Assembly: GCA_963922315.1 (NCBI GenBank) | Contig: CAWUID010000009.1 | Coordinates: 1-56,858, forward strand | DNA length: 56,858 nt | Reading direction: 5' to 3' | From: JAHDBG01 sp963922315 | GTDB taxonomy: Bacteria > Pseudomonadota > Gammaproteobacteria > Chromatiales > Chromatiaceae | The notes under the pieces: generated by a model | Database searches by the model: none | The model's input: only the letters and a program-made list of their open reading frames with translations | What the model was told of the DNA's origin: nothing | Part shown: positions 41,228 to 50,157 of the stretch, in pieces | Layout of the letters: every line of letters begins with the position of its first letter | Position numbering within the stretch: the first letter of the stretch is position 1 | Made by a program: the position numbers and the translations under genes

Positions 41228-44200
41228 ATGCCTATGGCTTCTGATTTATCTGCAACAACGTCTGTTTCTTTTGTGCGCTCGTTATTGGCCGTATTTGCCA
41301 ACCATCCGGTGGCGGCTAATCTGTTGATGGTGACTTTATTGTTGCTCGGGGTCTGGGCGCTGGGCAAGCTGAACGTACAGTTTTTTCCTGATTTTGAGGT
41401 GGAGGTGGTCACGGTCAACACCGTCTGGCCAGGTGCCAGCGCGGAAGATGTGGAGGCGGCGGTCACGCTGCCGCTGGAACAGGCATTACGCACCACAGCG
41501 CAATTGGAAAAGCTGACTTCAACCTCTAGTGAGGGAATCAGCGCAATCCGCCTGGAATTTCCGGAAGGCACAGATATGGGAGCGGCTACGCGCCGGGTGG
41601 AGGCACTGGTAGACAGCGTACGTCAGCTCCCGACCGAAGCAGAGCGTCCGCAGATTACGCACGCGATGCGCTACGAACAGATCGCACGATTGCTGGTTTC
41701 CGGGCCCGATTCGCGCGACGAACTACGTCCGCTGGTGCGGCGAATCGAACGTGAGCTGTTGGATCGGGGGATTTCCCGGATCACGCTGCAGGGTTTGCCG
41801 GAAGAAGAAATCGCGATCCAGGTACCGCAGGCGGCACTGCTGAATCTGGAGATGCCACTGCGCGAGGTCAGTCAGCAGGTTGCGGCTTCTTCGCAGGATG
41901 TGCCTGCTGGTAGTCTGGGCCAGGATCAGATTGCACGCACCTTACGTGCGACCAGTCAGGCGCAGGAACCGGCTGACTTTGCGGCTCTGATGTTACCGCA
42001 TCAGGGTCAGTTGATCCGGCTCGGTGATATTGCCACGGTTGAACAGCGCGCCCGACCAGATCAGGTCGAACTGAGTTATCAGGGCAAGCCTGCGGTTGAG
42101 CTGGTGTTGCAACGGGCTGCCGCAGCCGATTCGCTGGCATCGGCGCAGATTCTGCAGGACTGGCTGGTTGAGGCCCGGGCACAATGGCCGTCCACAATAC
42201 AACTGACCGTCTATGATGAACGCTGGCAATTGATTGCCGACCGGATTTATCTGTTGCTGAAAAACGGGCTGGGCGGTTTATTGCTGGTGGTGGGTATTCT
42301 GTTTCTGTTTCTGAACGGACGGGTTGCCTGGTGGGTGACCGTTGGCATTCCGGTCTCGTTCATGGCGACCCTGGCGGTGATGTATCTGGGCGGTGGCAGC
42401 ATCAATATGATCTCGCTGTTTGCATTGATCATGGCGCTCGGCATTATTGTGGATGATGCGATTGTGGTGGGTGAGGACGCGCTGGCGCATTATCAGGCTG
42501 GGGAGTCAGCGGCGAGTGCTGCAGAAGGCGGTGCCTGGCGGATGTTTGCGCCAGTGATGTCGTCTTCTCTGACCACAATTGCCGCCTTTATTCCGCTGTT
42601 TGCCATTTCTGGTTTTATCGGCAAATTTCTGGGCGATATTCCGTTTGTGATTGTGTGTGTGATTATTGCGTCACTGATCGAGAGCTTTCTGATTCTGCCG
42701 GGCCATCTGCGGCACAGCTTTACCCGCTTGCATCTGCAAACCCGCAGCCGTTTCCGGCAGCGCTGGGATCAGGGCTTTGCCTCTTTTCGTGATCAGACGT
42801 TTCGCCGCATGATCACCTGGGCGGTGCAGCATCGGTTGTCTACCCTGGCGGTAGCCGTCGGATTACTGATCGTACTGGTCGGGCTGATGCTGGGTGGTCG
42901 TATCGGCTTTGCTTTTTTTCCGAACGTGCCTGGCAACATGCTGGTTGCCAGTGCCTCCTTTGTGTCGGGTACGCCGTCGGCACAAGTGGCGCGTTTTATG
43001 CAACAGATGGAACAGACGCTGGAAGAGACGGATCAGGCATTTGGTGGGGAATTAGTGCAGGTCGCCACTGTGGCTCTGGGTCAGGGCTACTCTTCTAATG
43101 GTCGTCAGGCACAGCGGGGTGATCAATTTGGTTCGATCGTGGTCGAGCTGCCGCCAAACGACGCCAGAACTGTGACTAATGCGGCTTTTCTGCGCGATTG
43201 GCAGAATCGAATCACCCAGCCGCCTGGGCTGGAATATCTGACCTTCAGCGTGCGTCAGGGCGGTCATCCCGGTCAGGCACTGGAAATCCGGCTGACTGGC
43301 GGCCAGGCACAACAACTGAAACAGGCTGCACTGGCACTGGCGGACGCGATTAAGACAATTCCGGGCACCAAAAGTGTGGAAGATGATATGCCATTCGGTC
43401 AGCCGCATTGGGTATATCGCCTGAATCCGCTGGGTCAATCATTGGGCCTGACTACTGAACAGGTGGCACAACAGTTACGCGGGGCGCTGGATGGCTACCT
43501 GACTCAGATTTTGCGGGTTGGGGATGAAGATATTGAAGTCCGGGTAGTGCTGCCGGATGATGAGCGCCGCCGTCTGAATGCGCTGGAAGATTTATATCTG
43601 TTTCTGCCGCAGGGCGGCACGATTCCCTTCCTGTCAGTGGTTGAATTAACCACCCAGCCTGGTTTCAAAGCTCTGAGACACGTAGACGGGCAACTGGCAG
43701 CGACTGTATATGCCGACGTGGACAAGAGAACTGCGAATGCGAATGCGATTCGTGCCCGGCTCAGGGATACCGTGCTGCCAGAGCTGACCGCAACCTACGG
43801 GATAGAATGGGACTATACGGGGCGGGCTGAGGATCAGCGCGAGACCGCTAGTGATATGCAACTGGGTGCCGGTTTTGCACTGGCGATGATCTATATCGTA
43901 CTGGCTTGGGTGTTCGGATCCTACACCTGGCCACTGGTGGTGATGGCGATCATTCCGTTTGGTGCGGTGGGTGCCTTGCTCGGACACTGGTGGATGGATG
44001 TTACCCCAACGATCCTGTCGATGTTTGGTGTGTTTGCGTTATCCGGCATTGTGGTGAACGACTCGATTATCCTGGTAGTGTTTTACAAACAACTCCGGGC
44101 GCAAGGCATGGCGTTGCAGGAAGCAGTGATTGAAGCCGGTTGCCGGCGCTTGCGAGCGGTATTGCTCACTTCGCTGACCACGATTGCCGGCTTGTTGCCC

Positions 44201-44365
44201 CTGTTATTCGAGACTTCATTGCAGGCGCAATTCCTGATCCCGATGGCCGTGTCGATTTCATTCGGCCTGGCGTTTGCCACCTTTTTAGTCTTATTTCTGG
44301 TACCCGCCCTGTTATCTGCGCTGGAGCAGGCCCAGGCCGGGTATCGTCGCCTGACCACAGGATAA
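41228..44365 (+). CDS. RND-family efflux transporter, inner-membrane subunit
   Basis: About 1045 residues of the AcrB/MdtC type. Twelve membrane helices in two halves are expected: the first at VAANLLMVTLLLLGVWALG, then a large periplasmic porter loop. TM4 has GIIVDDAIVVGEDAL with paired Asp residues for proton relay. The second half repeats the pattern (FGVFALSGIVVNDSIILV). ATG at 41228 or 41234 are both possible. No membrane-fusion protein gene is adjacent, which is unusual. A PerM-like gene follows after 2 bp. Confidence 0.92.
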   Translation: MPMASDLSATTSVSFVRSLLAVFANHPVAANLLMVTLLLLGVWALGKLNVQFFPDFEVEVVTVNTVWPGASAEDVEAAVTLPLEQALRTTAQLEKLTSTSSEGISAIRLEFPEGTDMGAATRRVEALVDSVRQLPTEAERPQITHAMRYEQIARLLVSGPDSRDELRPLVRRIERELLDRGISRITLQGLPEEEIAIQVPQAALLNLEMPLREVSQQVAASSQDVPAGSLGQDQIARTLRATSQAQEPADFAALMLPHQGQLIRLGDIATVEQRARPDQVELSYQGKPAVELVLQRAAAADSLASAQILQDWLVEARAQWPSTIQLTVYDERWQLIADRIYLLLKNGLGGLLLVVGILFLFLNGRVAWWVTVGIPVSFMATLAVMYLGGGSINMISLFALIMALGIIVDDAIVVGEDALAHYQAGESAASAAEGGAWRMFAPVMSSSLTTIAAFIPLFAISGFIGKFLGDIPFVIVCVIIASLIESFLILPGHLRHSFTRLHLQTRSRFRQRWDQGFASFRDQTFRRMITWAVQHRLSTLAVAVGLLIVLVGLMLGGRIGFAFFPNVPGNMLVASASFVSGTPSAQVARFMQQMEQTLEETDQAFGGELVQVATVALGQGYSSNGRQAQRGDQFGSIVVELPPNDARTVTNAAFLRDWQNRITQPPGLEYLTFSVRQGGHPGQALEIRLTGGQAQQLKQAALALADAIKTIPGTKSVEDDMPFGQPHWVYRLNPLGQSLGLTTEQVAQQLRGALDGYLTQILRVGDEDIEVRVVLPDDERRRLNALEDLYLFLPQGGTIPFLSVVELTTQPGFKALRHVDGQLAATVYADVDKRTANANAIRARLRDTVLPELTATYGIEWDYTGRAEDQRETASDMQLGAGFALAMIYIVLAWVFGSYTWPLVVMAIIPFGAVGALLGHWWMDVTPTILSMFGVFALSGIVVNDSIILVVFYKQLRAQGMALQEAVIEAGCRRLRAVLLTSLTTIAGLLPLLFETSLQAQFLIPMAVSISFGLAFATFLVLFLVPALLSALEQAQAGYRRLTTG

Positions 44366-44367
44366 TT

Positions 44368-45423
44368 ATGCGTCTGATTACTGACTGGTTTAAACGCACT
44401 TTTTCCGATCCGCAGATCGTCTTCCTGAGCCTGATGCTGCTGATCAGCTTCGGTGTGATCTTAGGATTGGGTGATATTCTGGCACCAGTGCTGGCGAGTG
44501 CTGTCATCGCCTACCTGCTGGAAGATGCGGTAGCCTGGCTGGATCGGCGGCAGGTGCCGCGTTGGTTGTCAGCCGGCCTGGCATTCATATTGTTTTTGTT
44601 ATGCTTAACCGTGGTGCTATTCGGGCTGTTGCCGTTATTATCGCGCCAGGTGACCCAGCTGATACAACAATTGCCAAGTATGATTAACCTTGGTCAGCAA
44701 GCCCTGATGGCCCTGCCGGAGCGCTATCCGGACATTATTTCATCCGCCCAGATTCAGGAACTGCTGGAACTGATCCGGCAGGAAGTCGCCAGCCTGGGCC
44801 AGCAGGTGGTATCCATCTCCCTGGCTTCAGTCTCCGGTGTGCTGACCCTGATGGTCTATCTGGTGCTGATGCCGTTACTGGTGTTTTTTTTCCTAAAAGA
44901 CAAACAAAAAATTGTCGCTTGGTTCTGCCGCTTTATGCCGGAAGAACGGCGGTTGGCAACCCATGTCTGGGTGGAAGTCGATAAACAGATTACCAACTAT
45001 ATGTATGGTAAATTCTGGGAAATACTGATTGTCTGGGCCGTGAGCTTTGTCGTGTTTATCAGCTTCGGGCTGCAATATGCGATGTTGCTGGCGGTACTGG
45101 TGGGTGTGTCGGTACTGATACCCTTTCTGGGAGCGACCCTGGTGACGATACCGGTGTTGCTGGTGGCGTGGGTACAATGGGGGTGGGGGCCAGAATTTAT
45201 CTGGCTGACAGTCGCTTATTTCATCATCCAGGCGCTGGACGGGAATGTGCTGGTACCGGTACTATTCAGCGAAGCGGTGAATCTGCATCCGGTCGCGATC
45301 ATCGTCGCTATCCTCGTATTTGGTGGGCTACTGGGCTTCTGGGGCGTATTTTTTGCGATACCTCTGGCGACCCTGATTCACGCGATCTTCAATGCATGGC
45401 CGCAGTCCTCCATGGCAGAATGA
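44368..45423 (+). CDS. AI-2E family transporter / PerM-like permease
   Basis: 351 residues with about seven to eight hydrophobic segments. VIAYLLEDAVAWLDRRQVPRW, VYLVLMPLLVFFFLKDK and GNVLVPVLFSEAVNLHPVAIIVAILVFGGLLGFWGVFFAIPLATL are typical of the PerM/YdgG family. The transported substrate is uncertain. It starts 2 bp after the RND stop, so the two form an operon. Confidence 0.9.
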   Translation: MRLITDWFKRTFSDPQIVFLSLMLLISFGVILGLGDILAPVLASAVIAYLLEDAVAWLDRRQVPRWLSAGLAFILFLLCLTVVLFGLLPLLSRQVTQLIQQLPSMINLGQQALMALPERYPDIISSAQIQELLELIRQEVASLGQQVVSISLASVSGVLTLMVYLVLMPLLVFFFLKDKQKIVAWFCRFMPEERRLATHVWVEVDKQITNYMYGKFWEILIVWAVSFVVFISFGLQYAMLLAVLVGVSVLIPFLGATLVTIPVLLVAWVQWGWGPEFIWLTVAYFIIQALDGNVLVPVLFSEAVNLHPVAIIVAILVFGGLLGFWGVFFAIPLATLIHAIFNAWPQSSMAE

Positions 45424-45472
45424 GTCTCTTTCTCCTGACTATAGAGCATGCGGAGGCATCAAATTTAATATT

Positions 45473-45628
45473 ATGATTAATAAATCCCTGCAAAATATTT
45501 TAGCCGGCGCAGCCAATGTCGTTGATATTGCACCCTGTTCGGATTTTTCTCGTTTTGTGCCGAATGAATCGGCTGAGCAACCGCTGTCGGCCATGGAGAG
45601 CGAAGCGATGGCCGATAGTCCCGGGTAG
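45473..45628 (+). pseudogene. Small conserved-type gene, probably truncated by the folded element
   Basis: 51 codons: MINKSLQNILAGAANVVDIAP, then SDFSRFVPNESAEQPLSAM and ESEAMADSPG, ending at TAG 45626-45628. From memory, similar N-termini occur on ~60-70-residue proteins encoded just before DUF2335 genes, so the 3' end seems replaced by the element that begins about here. This family link is recollection, not a search. GGAGG lies 16 bases before the ATG, farther than usual. Confidence 0.5.
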
Positions 45629-45900
45629 GCGTCAGGCGCGAGCGTACGGTCGAAGTCGTGTCAGGGCCGTAGGCCCCTCAGACACGGTGAAGACCGTATG
45701 CAAAGCGCACCCGATACGCCGTCAAGCCATTTGAGGGAGCCTATCGTGCCATGCGAACCAGCGAGGAAGTATGGCAGGGTAGGTGGACGCAGGGCGTACC
45801 CGGGCAAAACATAGCTGTCGCCATTTCCCGAGTCCCATCTGGCGGCATGGACGCCGACAGATCTCACGAGGGATAACGCGACACCCCGCGTATGAGAAGC
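45620..45900 (+). ncRNA. HEARO/omega-RNA-like structured element, no IscB gene
   Basis: Many nested stems are visible. GGCGT/ACGCC (45628-45632, 45716-45720) encloses TACGGTC/GACCGTA (45645-45651, 45692-45698), which encloses GTGTC/GACAC (45658-45662, 45681-45685) and AGGGCC/GGCCCCT. Next come TGCCAT/ATGGCA (45747, 45771), GGGTA/TACCC (45777, 45797), CTGTCG/CGACAG (45815, 45855), TCTCA/TGAGA (45862, 45893) and ACGCG/CGCGT (45876, 45887). No open frame explains it. The text resembles HEARO RNA, the omega-RNA scaffold normally located just before IscB genes. Here a DUF2335 gene follows instead. The guide would be the sequence just 5' of about 45625. Family assignment is from recall. Confidence 0.55.
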
Positions 45901-45952
45901 CATTGGGAGCGTACCGGAACTAACCTGAGAAATACACTAAAGCGTTACTCCG

Positions 45953-46366
45953 ATGAGCAGCAAACGAAAGACCAGTAACCGTAAAGTTCCTGCCTCCACC
46001 CAGAGTCCTCAGAAACTTGTTGCTGCTCAGCAACGTATTCAACAGTACGCAGGACCTATTCCTCCACCGTCTATCCTTTCAGGCTATGATCAAGTGGTAC
46101 CAGGAGCCGCTGAACGGATTCTCTTAACGGCTGAAAAAGATGCCCAACATACGAGAAACCTGGAAAACAAGGCTTTGGAGGTCGCTCGCCGCCAGCAGTG
46201 GTTAGGGCAGATTTTCGGTTTTGGGATTGGTATTGCCGTTCTGGTAGTCTCAATGATGGCTCTGGTGTTAGGGTATGAAAATGCAGCGATGGTACTTGGT
46301 GGGACGACAATCGTTGGTTTGGTTGCGGTCTTTGTGACTGGTCGCGTTATCCAGAATAAGGGTTAG
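45953..46366 (+). CDS. DUF2335-family membrane protein
   Basis: 137 residues. A basic, disordered N-terminus (MSSKRKTSNRKVPAST) is followed by YAGPIPPPSILSGYDQVVPGAAERIL, the DUF2335 core. Two membrane helices follow: IFGFGIGIAVLVVSMMALVLG and MVLGGTTIVGLVAVFV. The family is often phage- or plasmid-associated and described as holin-like. It lies directly after the folded RNA-like element and the truncated small gene. Confidence 0.8.
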   Translation: MSSKRKTSNRKVPASTQSPQKLVAAQQRIQQYAGPIPPPSILSGYDQVVPGAAERILLTAEKDAQHTRNLENKALEVARRQQWLGQIFGFGIGIAVLVVSMMALVLGYENAAMVLGGTTIVGLVAVFVTGRVIQNKG

Positions 46367-46394
46367 CAACTATTTCATCTTATGCAGAGGCTGT

Positions 46395-47465
46395 CTAAAT
46401 GGTTTGTATCAGACGATAACGTGTTGCACGTCCCTGGCCGTATCGTGCAAGTTTACGCATGTTGAGCAATTTTTTGAGTGTGTGATCCACAGTGCGTGAA
46501 TTCAGATCAGTCGCACGGATAATCTCGCCACGACTGACACTGCCTACAGTCTGGATATAGTTCCAGATTTGATTCTGTTTATCGGACAGGAATAACGCTG
46601 TTGGCTGCTCAGTCATCAGCTGTAAGGCTTGCTGACCCTGAGTCTTAAGCATGCTGAAAAAGAACCGGAGCCAGGGTGTGATATCTTCGTTGTCAGTCTT
46701 CCAGTGTTGTTGTGTCTGATTCAGAGCCAGATAATAATCAGCTTTATTATCTTCAATGATTTTTTCATGTGAAACAAACGGACAGTACTGAAAACCGGCC
46801 TGGAGCAACATCAGATTCGTCAACAAGCGACTTAAGCGACCGTTGCCATCCTGAAACGGATGAATGGCCAAAAATTCAAACACAAAATTGGCAATGATGA
46901 ATAAAGCCGGAAGCTGATCATCTGACAGTGCTTGTCGCGTCCAGTCGATCAGTTCGTGCATTTCTTTTGCGACCAGATAGGGAGGTGTAGGGTCAAAAAT
47001 GATGCCTACTACAGTACCGGTATGGTCTTTTGCCTCGACCCGGTTTGGTCCGAATTTATAGCTGCCCCTGTGCCGCGCATCTTTCACTGCATGCTGCAGC
47101 ATCTGCTGGTGTAAGCCGAGAATGGTGTTTTCAGACAAAGGGATGTGTCTCCATTGCTCGAAGATGGTCTGCAGAACTTCGATGTAGCCACCGACTTCCT
47201 GCTCATCGCGAGTTTTAAAGCGGGTGATATGTTGCTGCTGGTATAAATCCTGCACCTGCTGATCGCTGAGCTGGCTGCCTTCAATGCGGGTGGATGCACC
47301 GGTTGACGTGACCAGTACAGACGTCTGTAAGCGCTGAATAATCTGTGGTGATAAGGTATTGGTCAGTTGCCACTGGCCCTTGACAGATTCAAGCGTTGCG
47401 ACATGACGGTAGAAGGTTGTTGCCAGCGCTGCCGGAAACTGAAATCGTTTTGCAAAACGGTGCAT
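46395..47465 (-). CDS. Fic-family protein (AMP-transferase type)
   Basis: 356 residues. The Fic motif HPFQDGNGR (202-210) is intact with His202. An N-terminal inhibitory motif STRIEG (58-63) fits the [S/T]xxxE[G/N] signature of autoinhibited class II Fic proteins. A C-terminal winged helix (SVSRGEIIRATDLNSRTVDHTLKKL) may bind DNA. It would AMPylate a protein target, unknown here. It stands alone; the fragment at 34634 is the tail of a different Fic gene. Confidence 0.92.
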   Translation of the reverse strand: MHRFAKRFQFPAALATTFYRHVATLESVKGQWQLTNTLSPQIIQRLQTSVLVTSTGASTRIEGSQLSDQQVQDLYQQQHITRFKTRDEQEVGGYIEVLQTIFEQWRHIPLSENTILGLHQQMLQHAVKDARHRGSYKFGPNRVEAKDHTGTVVGIIFDPTPPYLVAKEMHELIDWTRQALSDDQLPALFIIANFVFEFLAIHPFQDGNGRLSRLLTNLMLLQAGFQYCPFVSHEKIIEDNKADYYLALNQTQQHWKTDNEDITPWLRFFFSMLKTQGQQALQLMTEQPTALFLSDKQNQIWNYIQTVGSVSRGEIIRATDLNSRTVDHTLKKLLNMRKLARYGQGRATRYRLIQTI

Positions 47466-47597
47466 GTTTTTTCACCATCCGGGTTAGTGAGATATGGTGA
47501 GATCTGGTGAGATAACAGACGCATTGTAAAAAAGTGTGGTACGACGAGCAAGTGCACGAACGGCCTTATTGATTAGCCATTGATTAAGGAGCAGGTT

Positions 47598-48158
47598 ATG
47601 CAACAGGATATGGCATCGAAGTTGAGTACACCGACGATCAGTCTGCACTGGATTGTTGCTTTGATGATGCTGATGTTATTGGCAACCGGCATCTACATGG
47701 AACAGACATCCGCTTATGCGCTGTACCCCTGGCACAAGTCTTTCGGGGTCGTGATTGTATTATTTGTCGTGTTGCGGGTTCTCTGGCGCTGGCAAAGTGG
47801 TTGGCCACCACCGGTACGTGACCGCGTTTTCTGGGAACAGCGGTTATCCGGAATCATCCATTATCTGCTGATCGTTGGTACTGTGGTCATGCCAATGTCC
47901 GGTTTTATGATGTCTGCACTGGGTGGACATAGGGTCGCTTTATTCGGTCTGGAGCTGGTCGCACGTAATCCGGATCCGGTGAATCCACAGGAAGTGATTC
48001 CGTTCAATGCACCGCTGGCTGGGGTCGCACATACCGTGCATGGCTGGGCTGGCTATATCCTGGTTGCTGGTGTGTTGCTGCATATCGCTGGTGCACTTAA
48101 ACATCATATTCTGGATCAGGATGGTACACTGCGGCGCATGTTGGGTAAAACCGTTTAA
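47598..48158 (+). CDS. Cytochrome b561
   Basis: 186 residues with four membrane helices. LHWIVALMMLMLLATGIYME and YPWHKSFGVVIVLFVVLRVLWR supply heme-binding histidines, as do IIHYLLIVGTVVMPMSGFMMS and HTVHGWAGYILVAGVLLHIAGALKHH. CybB-like superoxide:ubiquinone oxidoreductases have this form. AAGGAG lies seven bases before the ATG at 47598. The end overlaps the probable start of cca. Confidence 0.92.
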   Translation: MQQDMASKLSTPTISLHWIVALMMLMLLATGIYMEQTSAYALYPWHKSFGVVIVLFVVLRVLWRWQSGWPPPVRDRVFWEQRLSGIIHYLLIVGTVVMPMSGFMMSALGGHRVALFGLELVARNPDPVNPQEVIPFNAPLAGVAHTVHGWAGYILVAGVLLHIAGALKHHILDQDGTLRRMLGKTV

Positions 48159-49278
48159 TATCCTGCAAGCCTGGTCAGTCGATAGTGCACAGGCACAGTG
48201 TGGTGGCCAGGTCTATCTGGTTGGCGGTGCGGTGCGTGATCAATTGCTCGGCAGGCCCGTCACAGAACGGGATTGGGTTGTCGTTGGCAGTACGCCGGAG
48301 CAGATGCTAGATGCCGGTTTTCGGCCTGCTGATCCGGAGTTTCCGGTATTTTTGCATCCGGTGACAAGAGAAGAATACGCTCTGGCCCGGCGCGAGACGA
48401 GTATAGCCGACGGATATCGTGGCTTTGCGCTGAATATTAACCCACAAATTTCAATAAAAGAAGACCTGGCCCGGCGCGATCTGACGGTTAATGCTATAGC
48501 TCAGGACATGTCAGGCAGCATCATTGATCCATACCGTGGGCAGCAGGATCTGGTTGCCCGGCGCTTGCGTCATGTGACGACTGCTTTTGCTGAAGACCCG
48601 GTACGGGTATTACGTACAGCCCGATTTGCTGCTGAACTTGGGCATCTGGGTTTTACCATAGCACCGGAGACGCAGCAGTTGATGCATCAGATGATGGCAT
48701 CAAACTATGAACTGGCAGCAGAACGAATCCGGTACGATATGTGGAAAGCGCTTGCTGGTACGCAGCCCTGGCATTTTTTCGCCTTGCTCGCACAGGTGGG
48801 CGTGCAACCTGTGGCAGACATTCCGGCGGCTACACAAGTCGAGGCGCTGGCGGCACTCAGGCAGGTCTGTCACCATACATCTGATCCGGACCTCAGATTT
48901 GTCGCTTATGCATTACATTGCGTAGAGCTGGACAGATTGGACAGGGTTCTGACGCGGCGGGTAACCGGACTGCTGAAGCAGGCGCGTCGTGCCTGGTCAC
49001 AGTTGACGACAACATTGCTGGATTGTGAGCCGACCACTGTCTGGACGTTTTTGCATAGCCTGCGTGCCTGGCACACAGAGGGAAATTATGCCGCCGTCAT
49101 GCAGGTATTGCGGGCATATCAGCAACATGAGCGGTTACTGGCCAGAATTCAGGTGGCGCAGGCAGCAGCTTCAAAAGTTCGACCCGATGTACTCAGATCA
49201 AAGGGGCTGCAAGGAGCAGCTTTAGGGCAAAGTTTATGGGTGTGCCGCCAGGCGGCTATCGCAGCAGTCTGGCAGTAA
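48121..49278 (+). CDS. cca: CCA-adding tRNA nucleotidyltransferase, without HD domain
   Basis: 385 residues if started at ATG 48121. It adds or repairs the tRNA 3' CCA. LVGGAVRD (33-40), FPVFLHPVTREEYALARRE, EDLARRDLTVNAIAQDM and EDPVRVLRTARFAAEL are class II nucleotidyltransferase signatures. The metal site reads ERDWVVVG, with Glu where E. coli has the first Asp of DRD. The E. coli C-terminal HD phosphohydrolase motif is not seen. The start is uncertain; 48121 overlaps cytochrome b561 by 38 bp. Confidence 0.88.
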   Translation: MVHCGACWVKPFNILQAWSVDSAQAQCGGQVYLVGGAVRDQLLGRPVTERDWVVVGSTPEQMLDAGFRPADPEFPVFLHPVTREEYALARRETSIADGYRGFALNINPQISIKEDLARRDLTVNAIAQDMSGSIIDPYRGQQDLVARRLRHVTTAFAEDPVRVLRTARFAAELGHLGFTIAPETQQLMHQMMASNYELAAERIRYDMWKALAGTQPWHFFALLAQVGVQPVADIPAATQVEALAALRQVCHHTSDPDLRFVAYALHCVELDRLDRVLTRRVTGLLKQARRAWSQLTTTLLDCEPTTVWTFLHSLRAWHTEGNYAAVMQVLRAYQQHERLLARIQVAQAAASKVRPDVLRSKGLQGAALGQSLWVCRQAAIAAVWQ

Positions 49279-49288
49279 TTGATGTTGG

Positions 49289-50101
49289 CTATTGTTTTAC
49301 GCCTTTGGCTAAGACTTTGATATTGCTCTTTTCTCTGATATTGCGGATATACTCGCCGACCTTCTGCCCTTGCAGATATTGAGTCAGTTTCTCGCGCACC
49401 TGGTCTAATTCAGGTACGGGTGTTTTACGAGTGTCTTCCAGTAACAGCACATGCCAGCCATACTGGGTTTTCACAGGCTTTTTGGAATAGGTGTTCTTAT
49501 TCATTTCGGCCAGTGCATCACCGAATGGCTTTACCATTTGTTGCAGGTTAAACCAGCCTAAATCTCCGCCGACTGTTTTACTGGGCCCGGTGGACTTTTC
49601 TTTTGCCAGTGTTGCGAAGTCTTTGCCTGTTTTAAGTTCTTTGATCACAGCCTTCGCATCGTCTTCTGTTTTGAGCAGTATATGGCGCGCTTTGTATTCG
49701 ATTTTCGGCCCTTTAACATGTTGTTCCTGATAAGCATCTTTGATCGCCTGTTCGCTGACTTTGGTTTCCTGCATCTTTTTGCGAATTAATGTCTCTGCAA
49801 TTAAACGGGCATTGGCGACTTTCAACGCAGCTGCGATTTCGCGGTGTTTCCGGAGCTTTTCGCCTTCTGCCGAGCTGGCCAGCATAAAGACATTCACCAG
49901 CTCTTCCAGCAGTGCCGCTTGTTGTTCGGGCGATTCTACTTGCTGACCGGCAGTTGCCTGAGCACTGAAGATAGCCAGATCGAGGTTATTAATTTTGGTT
50001 TTGTTTACCTGAACCAGATCAGTGACCGCAGGTTTTTCAGCAGCTTGTAGTGCGAGCGGCACAGTGAGAGCCAGGGTAGTGATTAAGGTCTTAAACAGCA
50101 T
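49289..50101 (-). CDS. Periplasmic parvulin-type peptidyl-prolyl isomerase
   Basis: 270 residues. Signal peptide MLFKTLITTLALTVPLALQAAE. The parvulin domain at about 135-235 has KIEYKARHILLKTEDDA, KEKSTGPSKTVGGDLGWF and KTQYGWHVLLLEDTRK. PpiC/SurA-like folding helper for exported proteins. It follows mreB on the same strand after 56 bp, where mreC would normally lie, and is convergent with cca. Confidence 0.93.
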   Translation of the reverse strand: MLFKTLITTLALTVPLALQAAEKPAVTDLVQVNKTKINNLDLAIFSAQATAGQQVESPEQQAALLEELVNVFMLASSAEGEKLRKHREIAAALKVANARLIAETLIRKKMQETKVSEQAIKDAYQEQHVKGPKIEYKARHILLKTEDDAKAVIKELKTGKDFATLAKEKSTGPSKTVGGDLGWFNLQQMVKPFGDALAEMNKNTYSKKPVKTQYGWHVLLLEDTRKTPVPELDQVREKLTQYLQGQKVGEYIRNIREKSNIKVLAKGVKQ

Positions 50102-50157
50102 GGGTTATTCCTGTATTTTGAGGGTTTGTGAGTTAAAGGTTGAGTATATGAGACAGC

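Noticed and set aside
45620..45952. Group II intron fragment as explanation of the folded element
   Set aside because: No domain V hairpin, no reverse transcriptase, and the 5' end is not GTGYG; HEARO-like fits better.
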